Assembly (NCBI RefSeq): GCF_014322765.1
Contig: NZ_JAASTZ010000010.1
Location: forward strand, 1-64,000
Direction of reading: 5' to 3'
Origin: Listeria immobilis
GTDB lineage: Bacteria; Bacillota; Bacilli; Lactobacillales; Listeriaceae
Length of the DNA: 64,000 bases
In this document: piece by piece, positions 47,897 to 58,960 of the stretch
How the letters are laid out: every line of letters starts with the position of its first letter
Position numbering within the stretch: position 1 is the first letter of the stretch
Notes under the pieces: model-generated
Databases searched by the model: none
What the model was told of the DNA's origin: nothing
What the model saw: only the letters and a program-made list of their open reading frames with translations
Position numbers and translations under genes: made by a program

Positions 47897-47926
47897 AAAA
47901 AACCACTGACTTATTATCAGTGGTTT
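47897..47926 (-). terminator. Terminator after the M23 peptidase gene
   Basis: AAACCACTGA and TCAGTGGTTT flank a 9-base loop, with TTTTTTCTT on the minus strand. Confidence 0.88.
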
Positions 47927-47931
47927 ACTAG

Positions 47932-49254
47932 TTAAAGATAAGGAGCTGGATCAATTGGTACTCCATTTTGATGAATCTCGAAATGTAGATGTTGACCAGT
48001 AGATTGCCCGGTGGAACCCATTATTCCAATTGGTTGTCCTTGTGAAACTTGTTGACCAGCAACTACTTTTAAACTACCTGCTCGCATGTGCCCATAAAGT
48101 GTTTGGAAGCCATTACCATGATCGATTTCAACTACATAACCATAGCCGCCATAACCACTACCTGATGCACCAAAACCGGAAAAGACAACAGTTCCTGAAG
48201 CTGCAGCTGATACTGTTACCGCGCCTCCAGCAGCAATATCTTGCCCTTTATGTGACTCATGCTCTCCTGTAACTGGATTGGTACGATCACTAAATCCAGA
48301 AGTTAAAATTCCAGATGCAGGTTTAATAAATTGACCGCCACCAGAACTCACATTGCTTGGTGCACTAGCCACTTCAGGACTAGGTGCTTGGGCAACAGTT
48401 GTTTGACTTTTACTCGCTTTTTCAGCATTAGCTTTAGCTGCTGCTTCTTGAATTCGTTTTTGTTCTGCTGCTTTTAATGCTGCTTCTTGTTTAGCTTTTT
48501 CGCCTGCAATATTAGAAGCTAATTGCTTCTGTTCTGCGGAAAGAGATCCTTGTTCATTTGCTAATAGCGATTTTTCATTTTTAGTTAAATCTTTTTTATT
48601 CGCAAGCGCCATAACTAAGTCGTTTTTTTCTGCTTTTTGACTCTCCATGTTATTTCTGGAAACTGCTAAATCAACAGCTAGCACTCTTAAATTCTCTAGT
48701 TTTTTCTCTGAACTTGATTCCGCAACTTTTAATTTATCTTGATCATCTTTTTGGTCTTGCATTATGTTTTGATCGGCATTTACCATGGTTGATACTACTG
48801 TTACACGATCAACTAACTCTTTAAAATCATTTGCTTCAAATATCATATCCAAATAGGCTGTCGCTGTTCCGCTCTTTTGAATTGCTCTAGCTCTTTTATC
48901 AAGTACTTCTTGGCGCTCTTTAATATCTTTTCTTAATTTCTCAATATCTTTTTTTAATTGCTTTAATTTCTGATTTTCAGAGTCAACTTTATCTTCTTGC
49001 GCTCTTAGTTTTTTATTCGTTTCATCGATACTATTTATAAGTGACTCCAATTGTTTAGATGCATCTTTTTCCTTGGTTTCTAGATTGGCTATTTCCGAAC
49101 TTTTTGTATCAATATTTTTATCTAACTCTGATTTTTTTTGTTCTATTTCATTTTGACGTTTTTGCATATCGTTAATGGTATCTGCTTCTACACTTAGTGG
49201 TGCAGAAACAATTAATATGCCAAGTGTTGCTAATACCCCATATTTCTTTAACAT
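47932..49254 (-). CDS. Coiled-coil M23 peptidoglycan endopeptidase
   Basis: The protein has 440 residues from ATG 49254 (AAGGAGC upstream). A signal peptide (1-23, VEA) leads to a long coiled coil (25-260) like that of CwlO/EnvC/PcsB; after an Ala/Ser-rich linker, a C-terminal LytM (M23) domain keeps the zinc ligands HKGQD, LYGHM and HLHFEIH. It should cut peptide cross-links in the wall. It lies directly downstream of ftsEX and the NlpC/P60 gene, consistent with FtsEX-regulated activity. Matches lmo2504. Confidence 0.9.
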   Translation of the reverse strand: MLKKYGVLATLGILIVSAPLSVEADTINDMQKRQNEIEQKKSELDKNIDTKSSEIANLETKEKDASKQLESLINSIDETNKKLRAQEDKVDSENQKLKQLKKDIEKLRKDIKERQEVLDKRARAIQKSGTATAYLDMIFEANDFKELVDRVTVVSTMVNADQNIMQDQKDDQDKLKVAESSSEKKLENLRVLAVDLAVSRNNMESQKAEKNDLVMALANKKDLTKNEKSLLANEQGSLSAEQKQLASNIAGEKAKQEAALKAAEQKRIQEAAAKANAEKASKSQTTVAQAPSPEVASAPSNVSSGGGQFIKPASGILTSGFSDRTNPVTGEHESHKGQDIAAGGAVTVSAAASGTVVFSGFGASGSGYGGYGYVVEIDHGNGFQTLYGHMRAGSLKVVAGQQVSQGQPIGIMGSTGQSTGQHLHFEIHQNGVPIDPAPYL

Positions 49255-49336
49255 AATAAGCTCCTTTTCCGTTTTCAATATTCTTAGGAACTTCATAGTT
49301 TGTTTTAAATTAATATGTTATTCCTTTACCATATAA

Positions 49337-49375
49337 AAAAGCACCTTTGTTTTTAAAATCGACAAAGGTGCTTTT
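49337..49375 (-). terminator. Terminator after the NlpC/P60 gene
   Basis: AAAAGCACCTTTGT pairs with ACAAAGGTGCTTTT perfectly, with a T-run on the minus strand. Confidence 0.92.
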
Positions 49376-49392
49376 GAACTTTTCAATCTTTA

Positions 49393-50637
49393 TTAGAAGT
49401 TAGCTACACGACCATATCCTACAAGATATTTAGCCCAGTAACCACTAGTGATATTGTCATATTTAACGCCATTGTTTTGAGCATTGATCATTTGACCGCC
49501 ACCAACATAAATTCCAACGTGAGCAATTCCGCCGCCATAATTGAAGAATACTAAGTCACCTGGTTTTGCTTGACTAGCACTCACTTTGCTTGCTGCTGCA
49601 TATTGTCCACCAGAAGTTCTTGGAAGAGAAATACCAGCTGCGCGGAAAGCATAAGAAGTAAATCCAGAGCAATCAAATGCGCTTGGTCCAGTAGCTCCAA
49701 GACTATAAGGTTTTCCAAGTTGTGCTTGTGCTGCAGAAATCATTGCTGAGTATCCACTACCAGATGGAGCTGGAGCACTTGGAGTTTCACTACTGCTACT
49801 ACCACTGCTGTTACTGTTGCTATTGGAAGAAGTATTTTTTGTTGCGCTTGAAGAGTTAGACTCTTTAGCTGCCGAACTAGTATTAGTTGTAGCTTGTTTT
49901 TCTTCTTGACCAACATTTGAAGATGTAGCTTCACGTAGCGCAGTTGCACGTGCTTCTGCTTCTTTTGCTGCTTTATCGCGTTCGCTTACTAAGCTAGCTT
50001 TTGCATTTTCAGCATTTGCTTGATCAGAAGCTAGTTGAGCAACAATTGCTTCTTTTTCAGCTTTTTGCGCTTCAATTTTATTTTGTTGTGCTTCATATTC
50101 ATGGATAGCTGTTGCTTGTTCTTCTTGTTTTGTCTTCACAGAAGTTTGTTTTGATTTTAATTCTTTTTCGTCATTTTGTTGATCATCTAAAATAGATTTA
50201 TCAGATTCAACTAATTGATTTACTGCGGAAACACGACCAACTAAGTCAGAAAGATTTTCTGCATCTAAAACTACTTCAATGTATGCATTAGAATTAGATG
50301 TTTTTTGCATTGCACGAGCGCGATCTTTTAAAACTGATTCACGTTCTTTAATACGTGCATTAATATCTTTAATATCTTGGTTAAGTTGTTTTAGCTCTTC
50401 GCCTGTTTTATCAAAATCTGCTTGTAAAGATTTTGCTTCTTCTTGCGCTTTTTCAAGATCAGTTACCAAACCAGAAAGGTCTGATTGTAAATCTGTCTTT
50501 TTAGACTTAATGTCGTTGATTTTTTTATCTTGATTTTGAATGTCTGTATTCACGTCCGCAAAAACATTAGTAGTAAAGGCTGGCGTCAAACTGATAACTG
50601 CTGCGAGTGAAACCGCAATAAACGTATTCTTTTTCAA
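49393..50637 (-). CDS. spl: Coiled-coil NlpC/P60 peptidoglycan hydrolase (P45)
   Basis: The protein has 414 residues: signal peptide (1-27, NVFA), a coiled coil (30-230), a Ser/Thr/Asn low-complexity linker (240-295) and an NlpC/P60 domain with catalytic Cys in [11 protein letters not shown] and His in [11 protein letters not shown]. It is a DL-endopeptidase cutting the stem peptide. Position corresponds to lmo2505, the P45 (Spl) protein. It stands next to ftsEX, like CwlO, which depends on FtsEX in B. subtilis. Confidence 0.9.
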   Translation of the reverse strand: MKKNTFIAVSLAAVISLTPAFTTNVFADVNTDIQNQDKKINDIKSKKTDLQSDLSGLVTDLEKAQEEAKSLQADFDKTGEELKQLNQDIKDINARIKERESVLKDRARAMQKTSNSNAYIEVVLDAENLSDLVGRVSAVNQLVESDKSILDDQQNDEKELKSKQTSVKTKQEEQATAIHEYEAQQNKIEAQKAEKEAIVAQLASDQANAENAKASLVSERDKAAKEAEARATALREATSSNVGQEEKQATTNTSSAAKESNSSSATKNTSSNSNSNSSGSSSSETPSAPAPSGSGYSAMISAAQAQLGKPYSLGATGPSAFDCSGFTSYAFRAAGISLPRTSGGQYAAASKVSASQAKPGDLVFFNYGGGIAHVGIYVGGGQMINAQNNGVKYDNITSGYWAKYLVGYGRVANF

Positions 50638-50707
50638 AAAGTTTACCTCCTAAAAAGCTCCCTAGCTTTTCTTTTTAAATTATTTTTATTTCAAGTGAAT
50701 TTAATTG

Positions 50708-51592
50708 TTAGACTTTCAAGAATCTACGGATAGATATTGCGCTACCCCAAATCCCGATTAGTACGCCGATTGCTATAATCAAGCCACTAATTTGATAGGC
50801 AAATGGTGTTGGTGGTAATAACGAAAGTGAGCTGGTCACTAACTTTGGATTTATCAAGTTGTAAACATTAACATAGCCTACGAATGTTAACACAACAGGA
50901 ACAATCGAACCAATTAAACCTAACCAAGCTCCTTCTAAAACGAAAGGCCATCGTATGAACCAATTGGTTGCTCCTACCAATTTCATAATTTCAATTTCTC
51001 TTCTACGGGAGAAAATCGCAATTTTAATGGTGTTTGATATTAAGAACATTGCTGTTAATAATAACCCAACGCTTAGTATAATACCAGCATATCGTCCCCA
51101 TTTCAAGGTATCAAACAACTTATCAACTGTTTTCTCACCATATTCTACATTATCTACGTACTGTAATTTTTCGATTTTCTGAGCAATTGCTTTCGTCTGC
51201 GTTGGCTCTTTTGCCTCAACAACGAAAACATCGTATAGTGGATTATCTTGTTTAAACAATTCGAAGTTTTTGCCATACGCGCCAACTAATTTCTTCAATT
51301 CATCATCCTTAGAAGAAAAAGTGACACTATCAACTCCATCAATCTTCTCAATGTTTTTCTCAAGTTCTTGCTGCTGTTTCTCGTCCGCGCTTAGAGAAAT
51401 ATGTACGTTAATTTGCACATTATTTTCTACATCACTTGCAAGCTTGTTCATGTTAATCAATATTGCAAAAAACACGCTGACTAAGATAAGTGTTACTGTT
51501 ACTGCACTTGCTGCTGCAAAGGTCATCCAACCATTCCGGTAAAGGCTTTTAAAACTTTCTCTTATATGTCTTCCTATTGTCCTAAATTTCAT
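50708..51592 (-). CDS. ftsX: Cell-division ABC transporter permease FtsX
   Basis: The protein has 294 residues from ATG 51592 (AGGAG upstream; upstream in-frame starts lie inside ftsE). Four membrane segments (about 22-45, 165-190, 220-240, 262-282) with a large extracellular loop after the first (45-160), as in all FtsX. It overlaps the ftsE end by 11 bases. With FtsE it transmits ATP-driven signals to wall hydrolases outside. Confidence 0.95.
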   Translation of the reverse strand: MKFRTIGRHIRESFKSLYRNGWMTFAAASAVTVTLILVSVFFAILINMNKLASDVENNVQINVHISLSADEKQQQELEKNIEKIDGVDSVTFSSKDDELKKLVGAYGKNFELFKQDNPLYDVFVVEAKEPTQTKAIAQKIEKLQYVDNVEYGEKTVDKLFDTLKWGRYAGIILSVGLLLTAMFLISNTIKIAIFSRRREIEIMKLVGATNWFIRWPFVLEGAWLGLIGSIVPVVLTFVGYVNVYNLINPKLVTSSLSLLPPTPFAYQISGLIIAIGVLIGIWGSAISIRRFLKV

Positions 51593-52268
51593 AACCATAT
51601 TCTCCTTGCTGCTCATCACGAACGATTCGACCATTTTCAATAGCTATTACCCGATGTTTTAATGTGTTTACAATTTCTTTATTATGGGTAGCCATTACTA
51701 TGGTTGTTCCGCGATTGCTTATTTCCTCAAGGATATTCATGATTTCCCATGAAGTATCAGGATCTAGATTACCGGTCGGCTCATCTGCTATTAATACTTT
51801 TGGCATATTGGCAATGGAGCGGGCAATGGATATCCGCTGTTGCTCACCACCGGAAAGTTCATCCGGCAACATTCTTACTTTATGCTTAAGGTTGACTAAA
51901 TCAAGCACTTCCATAACACGTTCTTTAATTACGGCTGGCTCAGTTTCAACCACTTCCATCGCATAAGCAATGTTTTCATATACTGTTTTGCTTTGAAGCA
52001 ATTTGTAATCTTGGAAAACCACACCTACGTTACGACGCAAATACGGAACTTCACGATTTTTCATATTGATCAAATCAAATTTATCTACGGTGATTTTGCC
52101 TTTTGTCGCTCGCTCTTCTCTGTAAATCATTTTAATAAAGGTTGATTTACCAGCACCACTTGGTCCTACAACATAAACAAATTCCCCTTCACCAATGCTA
52201 ATATTTAATCCATTAGCAGCGGTTATACCATTGGGGTATTTCTTATACACATCTTCCATTAATATCAT
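51582..52268 (-). CDS. ftsE: Cell-division ATPase FtsE
   Basis: The protein has 228 residues: Walker [10 protein letters not shown], signature [14 protein letters not shown], Walker [13 protein letters not shown], and the H-loop ATHNKEIV. It is the cytoplasmic ATPase partner of FtsX. It is the first gene of ftsEX; a short AT-rich promoter region precedes it. Confidence 0.96.
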   Translation of the reverse strand: MILMEDVYKKYPNGITAANGLNISIGEGEFVYVVGPSGAGKSTFIKMIYREERATKGKITVDKFDLINMKNREVPYLRRNVGVVFQDYKLLQSKTVYENIAYAMEVVETEPAVIKERVMEVLDLVNLKHKVRMLPDELSGGEQQRISIARSIANMPKVLIADEPTGNLDPDTSWEIMNILEEISNRGTTIVMATHNKEIVNTLKHRVIAIENGRIVRDEQQGEYGYEI

Positions 52269-52707
52269 TTTATCACCTTACTATGCCTTTCTACTAAGTT
52301 ACATTTTAGGTAATGCATGTTAACCATGAAGATGTACTGTTTGTGGACACAAATCTAAACTCACAACATAAGATTAATTATACCATGACAGTTTTTCATC
52401 TATAGGTTAATTGCATTACAATTATATTTCAAGGTATGACAATATTTCCATTATTGTAATAGGAAAGGCGATTATATTCACGTTTTCCACTTTTTTTGTT
52501 GTATTAGATATTGACAAAATAAAAAAGCACCGACATCGGTCTTTTCCACTGCTAACATTGTAACTTGTTTTTACGCTAATTAACATTACAGGTACATTAA
52601 AAATCATTACAGTTCTAGCTATCGGAATAGACCAATTGTATTAAAACAGCTTCAATTCCGCTAATACAGTAAATTGTTTTTGTCATAAAACTGTCAAAAA
52701 TAATTTT
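52269..52707. other. Long intergenic region upstream of ftsE
   Basis: These 440 bases hold no credible gene. A short perfect hairpin ACCGA-CA-TCGGT near 52528 is flanked by A6 and T4, giving a small terminator-like shape. Most of the rest is AT-rich. It probably holds the ftsE promoter and may contain a small RNA, but nothing decisive is visible. Confidence 0.4.
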
Positions 52708-52755
52708 AAAAAACTACCACACTGAGACGAAAACACTCAATGTGGTAGTTTTTTT
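52708..52755 (-). terminator. Terminator after YitT-family gene
   Basis: AAAAAACTACCACACTGAG pairs with CTCAATGTGGTAGTTTTTT around a 9-base loop, ending in T7. Confidence 0.92.
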
Positions 52756-53617
52756 AGGATGTAAAACCTTCTCCCATGACCTCGCTGGCACTCATTACGA
52801 CAACAAAAGCTTCTGGATCGATTTCTTTAATTACCTCTTTTAATCTTGAAAATTCACTTTGAGCAATAACACATAACAATATTTGTTTTTCATCTTCTGT
52901 ATAACCGCCCTTTGCAGAAAGTCGTGTGATTCCACGATCAATTTTAAAAAGAATCGCTTGTCTAATAGCTTCTTGATTTTCCGAAATTATAAAAACTGTT
53001 TTGGATTGATTTAAACCAACTTGTACTAAATCGATAGTTTTACTTGTAGCAAAAAGACCGATAAGTGCATAAAGCCCTGATTCTACATCAAATACGAACA
53101 TAGCTGAGATAACAACAAAACCGTCAATTAATGCTACACAAATCCCCAATGTTAAATGAGAATACTTATGCAAGATTTGTGCAGCTACATCAGTTCCACC
53201 AGTTGAAGCTTTACCTCGAAATACTACCCCAAGGCCCATCCCTACTAATGCACCACCAAATAAAGCGGCAACTAATGGTTCGTTGGTCCATGGTGCTAAA
53301 TTCTGCGTTAAGTAGACAAAGAGTGGCAACAACATGGTGCCAACGAATGTTTTCAAACCAAATTGATATCCTAAAAAGAACAACCCAGCAAGAAACAGCG
53401 GAATATTAAATGCCCATTGAATAAATGCCGGATTCCAACCGGTTAAATAGTTAATAATTGTACTTATCCCGCTCACACCACCAGAAGCAATATGATTGGG
53501 TAACAGTAAAACATTGAAAGCTAGTGCAATTAAAGCCGCACCAATAATAACATATAAATATTCCATTAATTTAGCTGTTTTTGGGGATAAAGGTTGTCTT
53601 TTTCGTTTATTTATCAT
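52754..53617 (-). CDS. YitT-family membrane protein (DUF161-DUF2179)
   Basis: The protein has 287 residues: five or six membrane segments (residues 15-180, with NHIASGGVSGISTIINY and GKASTGGTDVAAQI motifs) then a cytoplasmic DUF2179 domain (200-280, with GITRLSAKGGYTEDEKQILLCV). Function is unknown although widespread in Firmicutes. It starts three bases after the prfB stop and is probably co-transcribed with it. Confidence 0.9.
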   Translation of the reverse strand: MINKRKRQPLSPKTAKLMEYLYVIIGAALIALAFNVLLLPNHIASGGVSGISTIINYLTGWNPAFIQWAFNIPLFLAGLFFLGYQFGLKTFVGTMLLPLFVYLTQNLAPWTNEPLVAALFGGALVGMGLGVVFRGKASTGGTDVAAQILHKYSHLTLGICVALIDGFVVISAMFVFDVESGLYALIGLFATSKTIDLVQVGLNQSKTVFIISENQEAIRQAILFKIDRGITRLSAKGGYTEDEKQILLCVIAQSEFSRLKEVIKEIDPEAFVVVMSASEVMGEGFTS

Positions 53618-53620
53618 ATT

Positions 53621-54722
53621 TTATCCAATCCTAGAACGCAAATATGAATTAATAAAGTCGTCTAAATCTCCATCCATCACTGCTTGAATATTACCAGTTT
53701 CATAATTTGTGCGATGATCTTTCACCATGGAGTAAGGATGGAAAACATAAGAGCGAATTTGGCTTCCCCAACCAATTTCCTTTTGTTCTCCACGAATTTC
53801 TGCTAGCTCGCGTTCTTTTTCTTCTTGTTCTTTTTGGTAAAGTTTTGTTTTCAACATTTTCATTGCTTGATCACGGTTTTTAAGCTGCGACCGCTCAGAT
53901 TGACAAGTTACAACAATACCTGATGGAATGTGCGTCATCCGAACTGCAGAATCGGTGGTATTAATATGTTGCCCACCAGCACCAGTTGCTCGGTACGTAT
54001 CAATTTTCAAGTCTTCTGGGCGCACTTCAATTTCAATATCGTCATCAAGTTCTGGCATAACATCCACCGAAACAAAAGAAGTATGACGGCGACCTGACGA
54101 ATCAAATGGTGAAATACGGACAAGACGATGAACGCCCTTTTCCGCTTTTAAATAGCCGTATGCATTGTGCCCTTTGATTAGTAACGTTACGCTTTTAATT
54201 CCCGCTTCATCTCCAGCTTGATAATCAAGCATTTCTACCTTAAAGCCTTTTTTCTCTGACCAACGTTGGTACATGCGAAGTAACATCGAACCCCAGTCTT
54301 GTGATTCCGTACCACCAGCACCTGGATGCAACTCTAAAATCGCATTATTTTTATCATAGGGATCGCTTAACATTAATTTCAACTCAAACGCATTAATCGT
54401 CCCCATATAAGCAGTAATATCTTTTTCTAGTTCTTTTTGTAAATCTTCATCAGCTTCTTCTTTCAATAATTCTAAACTTATTTCCATGCTTTCTTGCTCT
54501 TCTTCTAACGCATGAAAAGCTTGATAAGTTTCTTTGTAACCATTGGACTCATTGATTACTTTTTGCGCTGCTTGTTGATCGTTCCAAAAATTTGGATCTA
54601 ACATTTGATCCTCTAACTCAGCAATCCGAACTTCCATGCTATCTAAGTCAAAGAGACCCCCTAAAGTCTTTGATTTGCTGTGCTGTTTTTTCTAATTCAT
54701 TCCGAATCTCTGCTAATTCCAT
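53621..54722 (-). CDS. prfB: Peptide chain release factor 2 (programmed frameshift)
   Basis: The gene starts at ATG 54722 (AAGGTGG upstream) and reads 24 codons ([12 protein letters not shown] ... RGSL) to a TGA at 54648-54650. Continuing needs a +1 shift at CTT-TGA-C (54648-54653), promoted by the internal Shine-Dalgarno AGGGGG (54657-54662). The main frame then encodes the GGQ motif ([17 protein letters not shown]) and the SPF anticodon-like motif ([15 protein letters not shown]). RF2 ends translation at UGA and UAA; low RF2 raises frameshifting and hence its own synthesis. Confidence 0.96.
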
Positions 54723-54767
54723 TCTTAATTCCACCTTTTTTTGAATTTACTTAGAAACTTTCATAGC

Positions 54768-54796
54768 AAAAAGCGCCGTCTTGCAGGCGCTTTTTT
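54768..54796 (-). terminator. Terminator after secA
   Basis: AAAAAGCGCC pairs with GGCGCTTTTTT around an 8-base loop. Confidence 0.92.
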
Positions 54797-54808
54797 AGTT
54801 TTCTCAAA

Positions 54809-57322
54809 CTATGCTTCTTTTCCATGACAATTTTTATATTTCTTTCCGCTACCACAAGGACATGGATCATTACGTCCAATATGTTGATCTTTACGAATTG
54901 GTTGGCGTTTAGCTTCTGGCTTGCCTTCATCTGGATTAACAGCCTCACCTTTAGCAACCTGCTCACGTTCAAGGTTTTGACGAATTTCTGCTTTCATAAT
55001 GTAACGAGCGACATCTTCATCAATAGAGGATACCATTGTTTCAAACATCTCGAAACCTTCTGATTGGTATTCACGAAGCGGATCGATTTGACCATATGCG
55101 CGAAGATGAATTCCATCACGAAGATGATCCATCGCATCAATATGATCTACCCATTTCGTATCAACCACACGAAGTAATACTACTTTTTCAAATTCGTTAA
55201 ACTCTTCTGGTGGTAACATTGTTTCTTTTTCGTCATAAGCGGCTTTTATTTTATCTAAAATTAGATTTTGAATATCTTCACTTGTACGATTTTGTAAATC
55301 ATCCAGTGTAATCGTGCCTTCTGGAAGTAAATTGGCATCTACATAATCAATGATTCCTTGCAAGTTCCAGTCTTCTTCTGGCTCACGACTGGAAGCATTA
55401 CTTGAAACAATGTAATTCACTGTACGTTGAATCATTTGATCAATAATTTCACGCAAACTATTTTCAGCATTAATTACTTCATAACGTTGCTTATAAATAA
55501 CTTCCCGTTGTTGGCGAAGTACATCATCATATTGTAGTACTTGTTTACGTGAATCAAAGTTATTTCCTTCGACACGTCTTTGTGCTGATTCTACTGCACG
55601 ACTAACCATCTTACTTTGGATTGCATCTTCTGCCATACCAAAGCGTTCCATCATACTCTTCATATTATCAGAACCAAAGCGACGCATAAGTTCATCTTCC
55701 ATAGAAAGATAAAATTGAGTCACACCTGGATCACCTTGACGCCCAGCACGACCACGCAACTGGTTATCAATACGACGAGATTCATGGCGTTCTGTACCAA
55801 TAACAGCTAAACCACCAGCTTCAATGGTACCTTCACCAAGTTTAATGTCTGTACCACGACCGGCCATGTTCGTTGCTATTACTACTGCGCCTTTTTCACC
55901 GGCATTTTTAATAATATCTGCTTCACGTTCATGTTGTTTGGCATTCAGTACTTCGTGTTTAATACCTTTACGTTTTAATTTGCTAGAAATAAGTTCCGAT
56001 GTTTCGATTGCAACAGTACCAACAAGAACTGGTTGTCCTTTGGCATTTCGCTCTGCAATATCTTCTACAACCGCATTAAATTTCGCTTCAATTGTTGTAA
56101 AAATCAAATCCGGACGGTCGTCACGAATAATAACTTTATTAGTTGGAATCTCAATAACGCGCATGTTATAAATGTCACGAAATTCTTCTTCTTCCGTTTT
56201 CGCAGTACCAGTCATCCCAGCAAGTTTTTTGTACATTCGGAAATAGTTCTGGAATGTGATAGTTGCCATTGTTTTAGATTCATTTTGGATAGTCACGCCT
56301 TCTTTTGCTTCTAAAGCTTGATGTAATCCCTCGCTAAAACGGCGACCTTTCATAATACGACCAGTAAATTGATCAACAATTAGTACCTCGTCATCTTGAG
56401 CTACATAATCAACATCTAAACTCATTGTATAGTTTGCTTTAAGTGCTTGAGCAATATGATGCAAAATAACTGTATTCTCTAAATCAAACAAGTTATCTAC
56501 ATCAAAATAATTTTCACCTTTCGTCATACCATCTTCAGTTAATTGTACAGATTTTGTTTTTATATCAACTGTATAATCTTTCTCTTCTGTCAAAGTACGA
56601 ACAAAAGTATTTGCTCGAACATAGAGAATAGTCGATTTCTCGGCTTCTCCTGAAATAATCAATGGGGTTCTTGCTTCATCGATTAAAATGGAGTCGACCT
56701 CATCAATAACTGAAAAAGCTAAAGGACGTTGCACCATTTCTTCTTTGTAAACGACCATATTATCACGTAGATAGTCAAACCCTAATTCATTATTTGTACT
56801 ATACGTAATGTCACATGCATAGGCTTCTCGTTTTTCTGCACTTGATAATGCATTTAAGTTTAATCCTACAGAAAGACCTAAGAAATTATATAAAACTCCC
56901 ATTTCTTCCGCATCACGATGTGCCAAGTATTCATTGACTGTAACAACATGTACACCCTCGCCAGAAAGCGCATTTAAATAAACTGGTAGTGTTGCTGTTA
57001 GCGTTTTACCTTCACCAGTTTTCATCTCGGCGATATTACCTTCATGTAGAACAATCCCACCCATTAATTGCACTTTAAATGGATATAGACCAAGAGCACG
57101 TTTTGCTCCTTCTCTAGCTACAGCAAATGCTTCTACTAATAAATCATCCAGTGTTTCCCCTTTTTGAACACGCTCTTTGAACTCTACTGTTTTTTCACGT
57201 AGAGCTTCATCAGAAAGGGCTGCTGTTTCATCCGCCAATGCAATGATTTCATCTGCTTTTCTTTCCAAATATTTAACATCTTTTTTTCCTGATTCAAAAA
57301 TCTTTTTCAATAGTCCTGCCAT
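54809..57322 (-). CDS. secA: Preprotein translocase ATPase SecA
   Basis: The protein has 837 residues: Walker [14 protein letters not shown] ([16 protein letters not shown]), C-terminal zinc-binding [14 protein letters not shown]. It drives Sec-dependent export through SecYEG. It is the housekeeping SecA1; L. monocytogenes also has SecA2 elsewhere. It lies downstream of hpf and upstream of prfB, as in most Firmicutes. Confidence 0.98.
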   Translation of the reverse strand: MAGLLKKIFESGKKDVKYLERKADEIIALADETAALSDEALREKTVEFKERVQKGETLDDLLVEAFAVAREGAKRALGLYPFKVQLMGGIVLHEGNIAEMKTGEGKTLTATLPVYLNALSGEGVHVVTVNEYLAHRDAEEMGVLYNFLGLSVGLNLNALSSAEKREAYACDITYSTNNELGFDYLRDNMVVYKEEMVQRPLAFSVIDEVDSILIDEARTPLIISGEAEKSTILYVRANTFVRTLTEEKDYTVDIKTKSVQLTEDGMTKGENYFDVDNLFDLENTVILHHIAQALKANYTMSLDVDYVAQDDEVLIVDQFTGRIMKGRRFSEGLHQALEAKEGVTIQNESKTMATITFQNYFRMYKKLAGMTGTAKTEEEEFRDIYNMRVIEIPTNKVIIRDDRPDLIFTTIEAKFNAVVEDIAERNAKGQPVLVGTVAIETSELISSKLKRKGIKHEVLNAKQHEREADIIKNAGEKGAVVIATNMAGRGTDIKLGEGTIEAGGLAVIGTERHESRRIDNQLRGRAGRQGDPGVTQFYLSMEDELMRRFGSDNMKSMMERFGMAEDAIQSKMVSRAVESAQRRVEGNNFDSRKQVLQYDDVLRQQREVIYKQRYEVINAENSLREIIDQMIQRTVNYIVSSNASSREPEEDWNLQGIIDYVDANLLPEGTITLDDLQNRTSEDIQNLILDKIKAAYDEKETMLPPEEFNEFEKVVLLRVVDTKWVDHIDAMDHLRDGIHLRAYGQIDPLREYQSEGFEMFETMVSSIDEDVARYIMKAEIRQNLEREQVAKGEAVNPDEGKPEAKRQPIRKDQHIGRNDPCPCGSGKKYKNCHGKEA

Positions 57323-57502
57323 TTAAATTCTCCTCTACTGTTTTCGCTGTCTTCATGCAGTTTCATCTATGATAACTTTCAGGAATTATCTTATTTTAAA
57401 TACACAAACCAATTCTATCACTTATTAGATAAAATATACAACTGCTTATCTCTTTTTAATGAATAAAAAATTAAATATGTTCATATATTCTTCACTCTTA
57501 AC

Positions 57503-57535
57503 AAAAAAGTGAGGACCAGAATCTGGCCCCCACCC
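57503..57535 (-). terminator. Terminator after hpf
   Basis: On the minus strand GTGGGGGCCAGA and CTGGTCCTCAC pair around a short loop and end in TTTTTT. Together with the 57323-57502 region it separates hpf from secA. Confidence 0.85.
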
Positions 57536-57549
57536 TTTATTTCAAAAAA

Positions 57550-58113
57550 TTAATTCGTTTCAATTAAACCATACTTTCCATCTTTACGTGAATAAACAAT
57601 ATTAGTGCCATTAGTTTCAGCATCTGTATATACATAAAAACTGTGTCCAAGCAAATTCATTTGTAAAACAGCTTCTTCACTATCCATTGGTTTTAATGAA
57701 AATTGTTTTGTTCTTACGATTTCAAGATCAAAATCACCTTCATGTTCTTCCGGTGGTGTACTGCCGTTTACATCTGAGTAGGCAAAATAGTCTCTTTCTG
57801 CCCCTTTATCACGGAATTTACGATTTACTTTTGTTTTATGTTTACGAATTTGTCTCTCTAGTTTATCTACAATTAAGTCGATACTTGCATATAAATCTCC
57901 ACTTGTTTCTTCTGCACGTAAAACAAGATTTGGGAGAGGAATAGTCACTTCAACTTTCGCATTTTTATCAGAATATACTTTTAAATTAACATGTACGTTA
58001 GCGTCTGGTGTTTCCGTAAAATAACGTTCTAGTTTATCAATTTTCTTTTCAACGTAATCTCTAATAGGTTCCGTCACTTCAATATTTTCACCACGAATGT
58101 TGTACTTCAGCAT
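57550..58113 (-). CDS. hpf: Ribosome hibernation promoting factor (long form)
   Basis: The protein has 187 residues from ATG 58113 (AAAGGAGG upstream). The N-terminal S30AE domain (1-100) is followed by a linker and the C-terminal dimerisation domain (VRTKQFSLKPMDSEEAVLQMNLLGHSFYVY), marking the long HPF that makes 100S ribosome dimers in stationary phase. Upstream at about 58162-58185 the minus strand reads GTTTTC-N12-GAGTAA, a weak match to a sigma-B promoter; hpf is sigma-B-linked in Listeria. Confidence 0.95.
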   Translation of the reverse strand: MLKYNIRGENIEVTEPIRDYVEKKIDKLERYFTETPDANVHVNLKVYSDKNAKVEVTIPLPNLVLRAEETSGDLYASIDLIVDKLERQIRKHKTKVNRKFRDKGAERDYFAYSDVNGSTPPEEHEGDFDLEIVRTKQFSLKPMDSEEAVLQMNLLGHSFYVYTDAETNGTNIVYSRKDGKYGLIETN

Positions 58114-58306
58114 AGTAATTCCTCCTTTGAAATAAAACAAATAACGATAAAGAAGAGTATTCTTCTTACTCTTAGTCTACGTGAAAACAACACGTTTTGC
58201 AAACATTTGCACAAAGAGTTTTGAAGCATTATTCTACTTATCTTTATTTACTATTTTATTCCACTAAATATACGCTCGCAAACCTTTTTTAGCAGATAAA
58301 TATTAA

Positions 58307-58960
58307 CTATCTAAATATTGTTACTGCGGATACTCTTTTGACTCCCGCTTTTTTTAATTGCTGAGCTGCTAAGTTAAGCGTACTACCTGTAGTGTATATG
58401 TCATCAAAAAGAACAATCTCCTGTTGATGACATATTTCTCTCTGGAGATAAAAAACCTGCTCACTTTCCAAGCGTTCTTTTTTAGTTTTCTTAGATTGCT
58501 TTTCAGAATGCTTTCTAGCTAATAATTCCTCGTATTTAATCCCAGCTTGTTTTAACATTCCTGCCGTTTGATTAAAACCACGTTCTAGTTTCCGTTCTTT
58601 ACTTATTGGAATCGGAACAATTATAGCGTTACTTTTGATGAATATCTGTTTAAGTTCTTGTTGAAAAATTGCACCTATTATATAGTCTCCTTGAAACTTA
58701 TATTTTTTCATATAATTTTTTGCAAAATCGTTATACCGGAATATGGATTTATTGCTATCTAAATAAAACTGCTTATTTTGACAGTCATTACATACTGAAA
58801 CCGCTGATTCTTTACTACATCTTTCACACAAGTGCTTTCCCAGTGCTTCAAAACTTGAGAAACATGTTCTACAACATAATCGTTTTTCTCCAAACAACCA
58901 TTTCCAATCCCAACTTACTTCTGATTTTAAAGCTTGGAAACATAACAAACAGCTAGTCAT
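58307..58960 (-). CDS. comFC: ComFC-type phosphoribosyltransferase-like competence protein
   Basis: The protein has 217 residues. The N-terminal part has four CxxC pairs (CLLCFQ, CRTCF, CERC, CNDC) of a zinc-binding ComFC head; the C-terminal part has the PRPP-loop VLFDDIYTTGST. ComFC works in uptake and integration of transforming DNA in the cytoplasm. Its ATG overlaps the comFA stop by eight bases. L. monocytogenes is not naturally competent under known lab conditions, though Com proteins serve in phagosomal escape. Confidence 0.92.
   Translation of the reverse strand: MTSCLLCFQALKSEVSWDWKWLFGEKRLCCRTCFSSFEALGKHLCERCSKESAVSVCNDCQNKQFYLDSNKSIFRYNDFAKNYMKKYKFQGDYIIGAIFQQELKQIFIKSNAIIVPIPISKERKLERGFNQTAGMLKQAGIKYEELLARKHSEKQSKKTKKERLESEQVFYLQREICHQQEIVLFDDIYTTGSTLNLAAQQLKKAGVKRVSAVTIFR

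Noticed and set aside
55824-56171. 115-codon plus-strand frame opposite secA
   Set aside because: Shadow of conserved SecA sequence.
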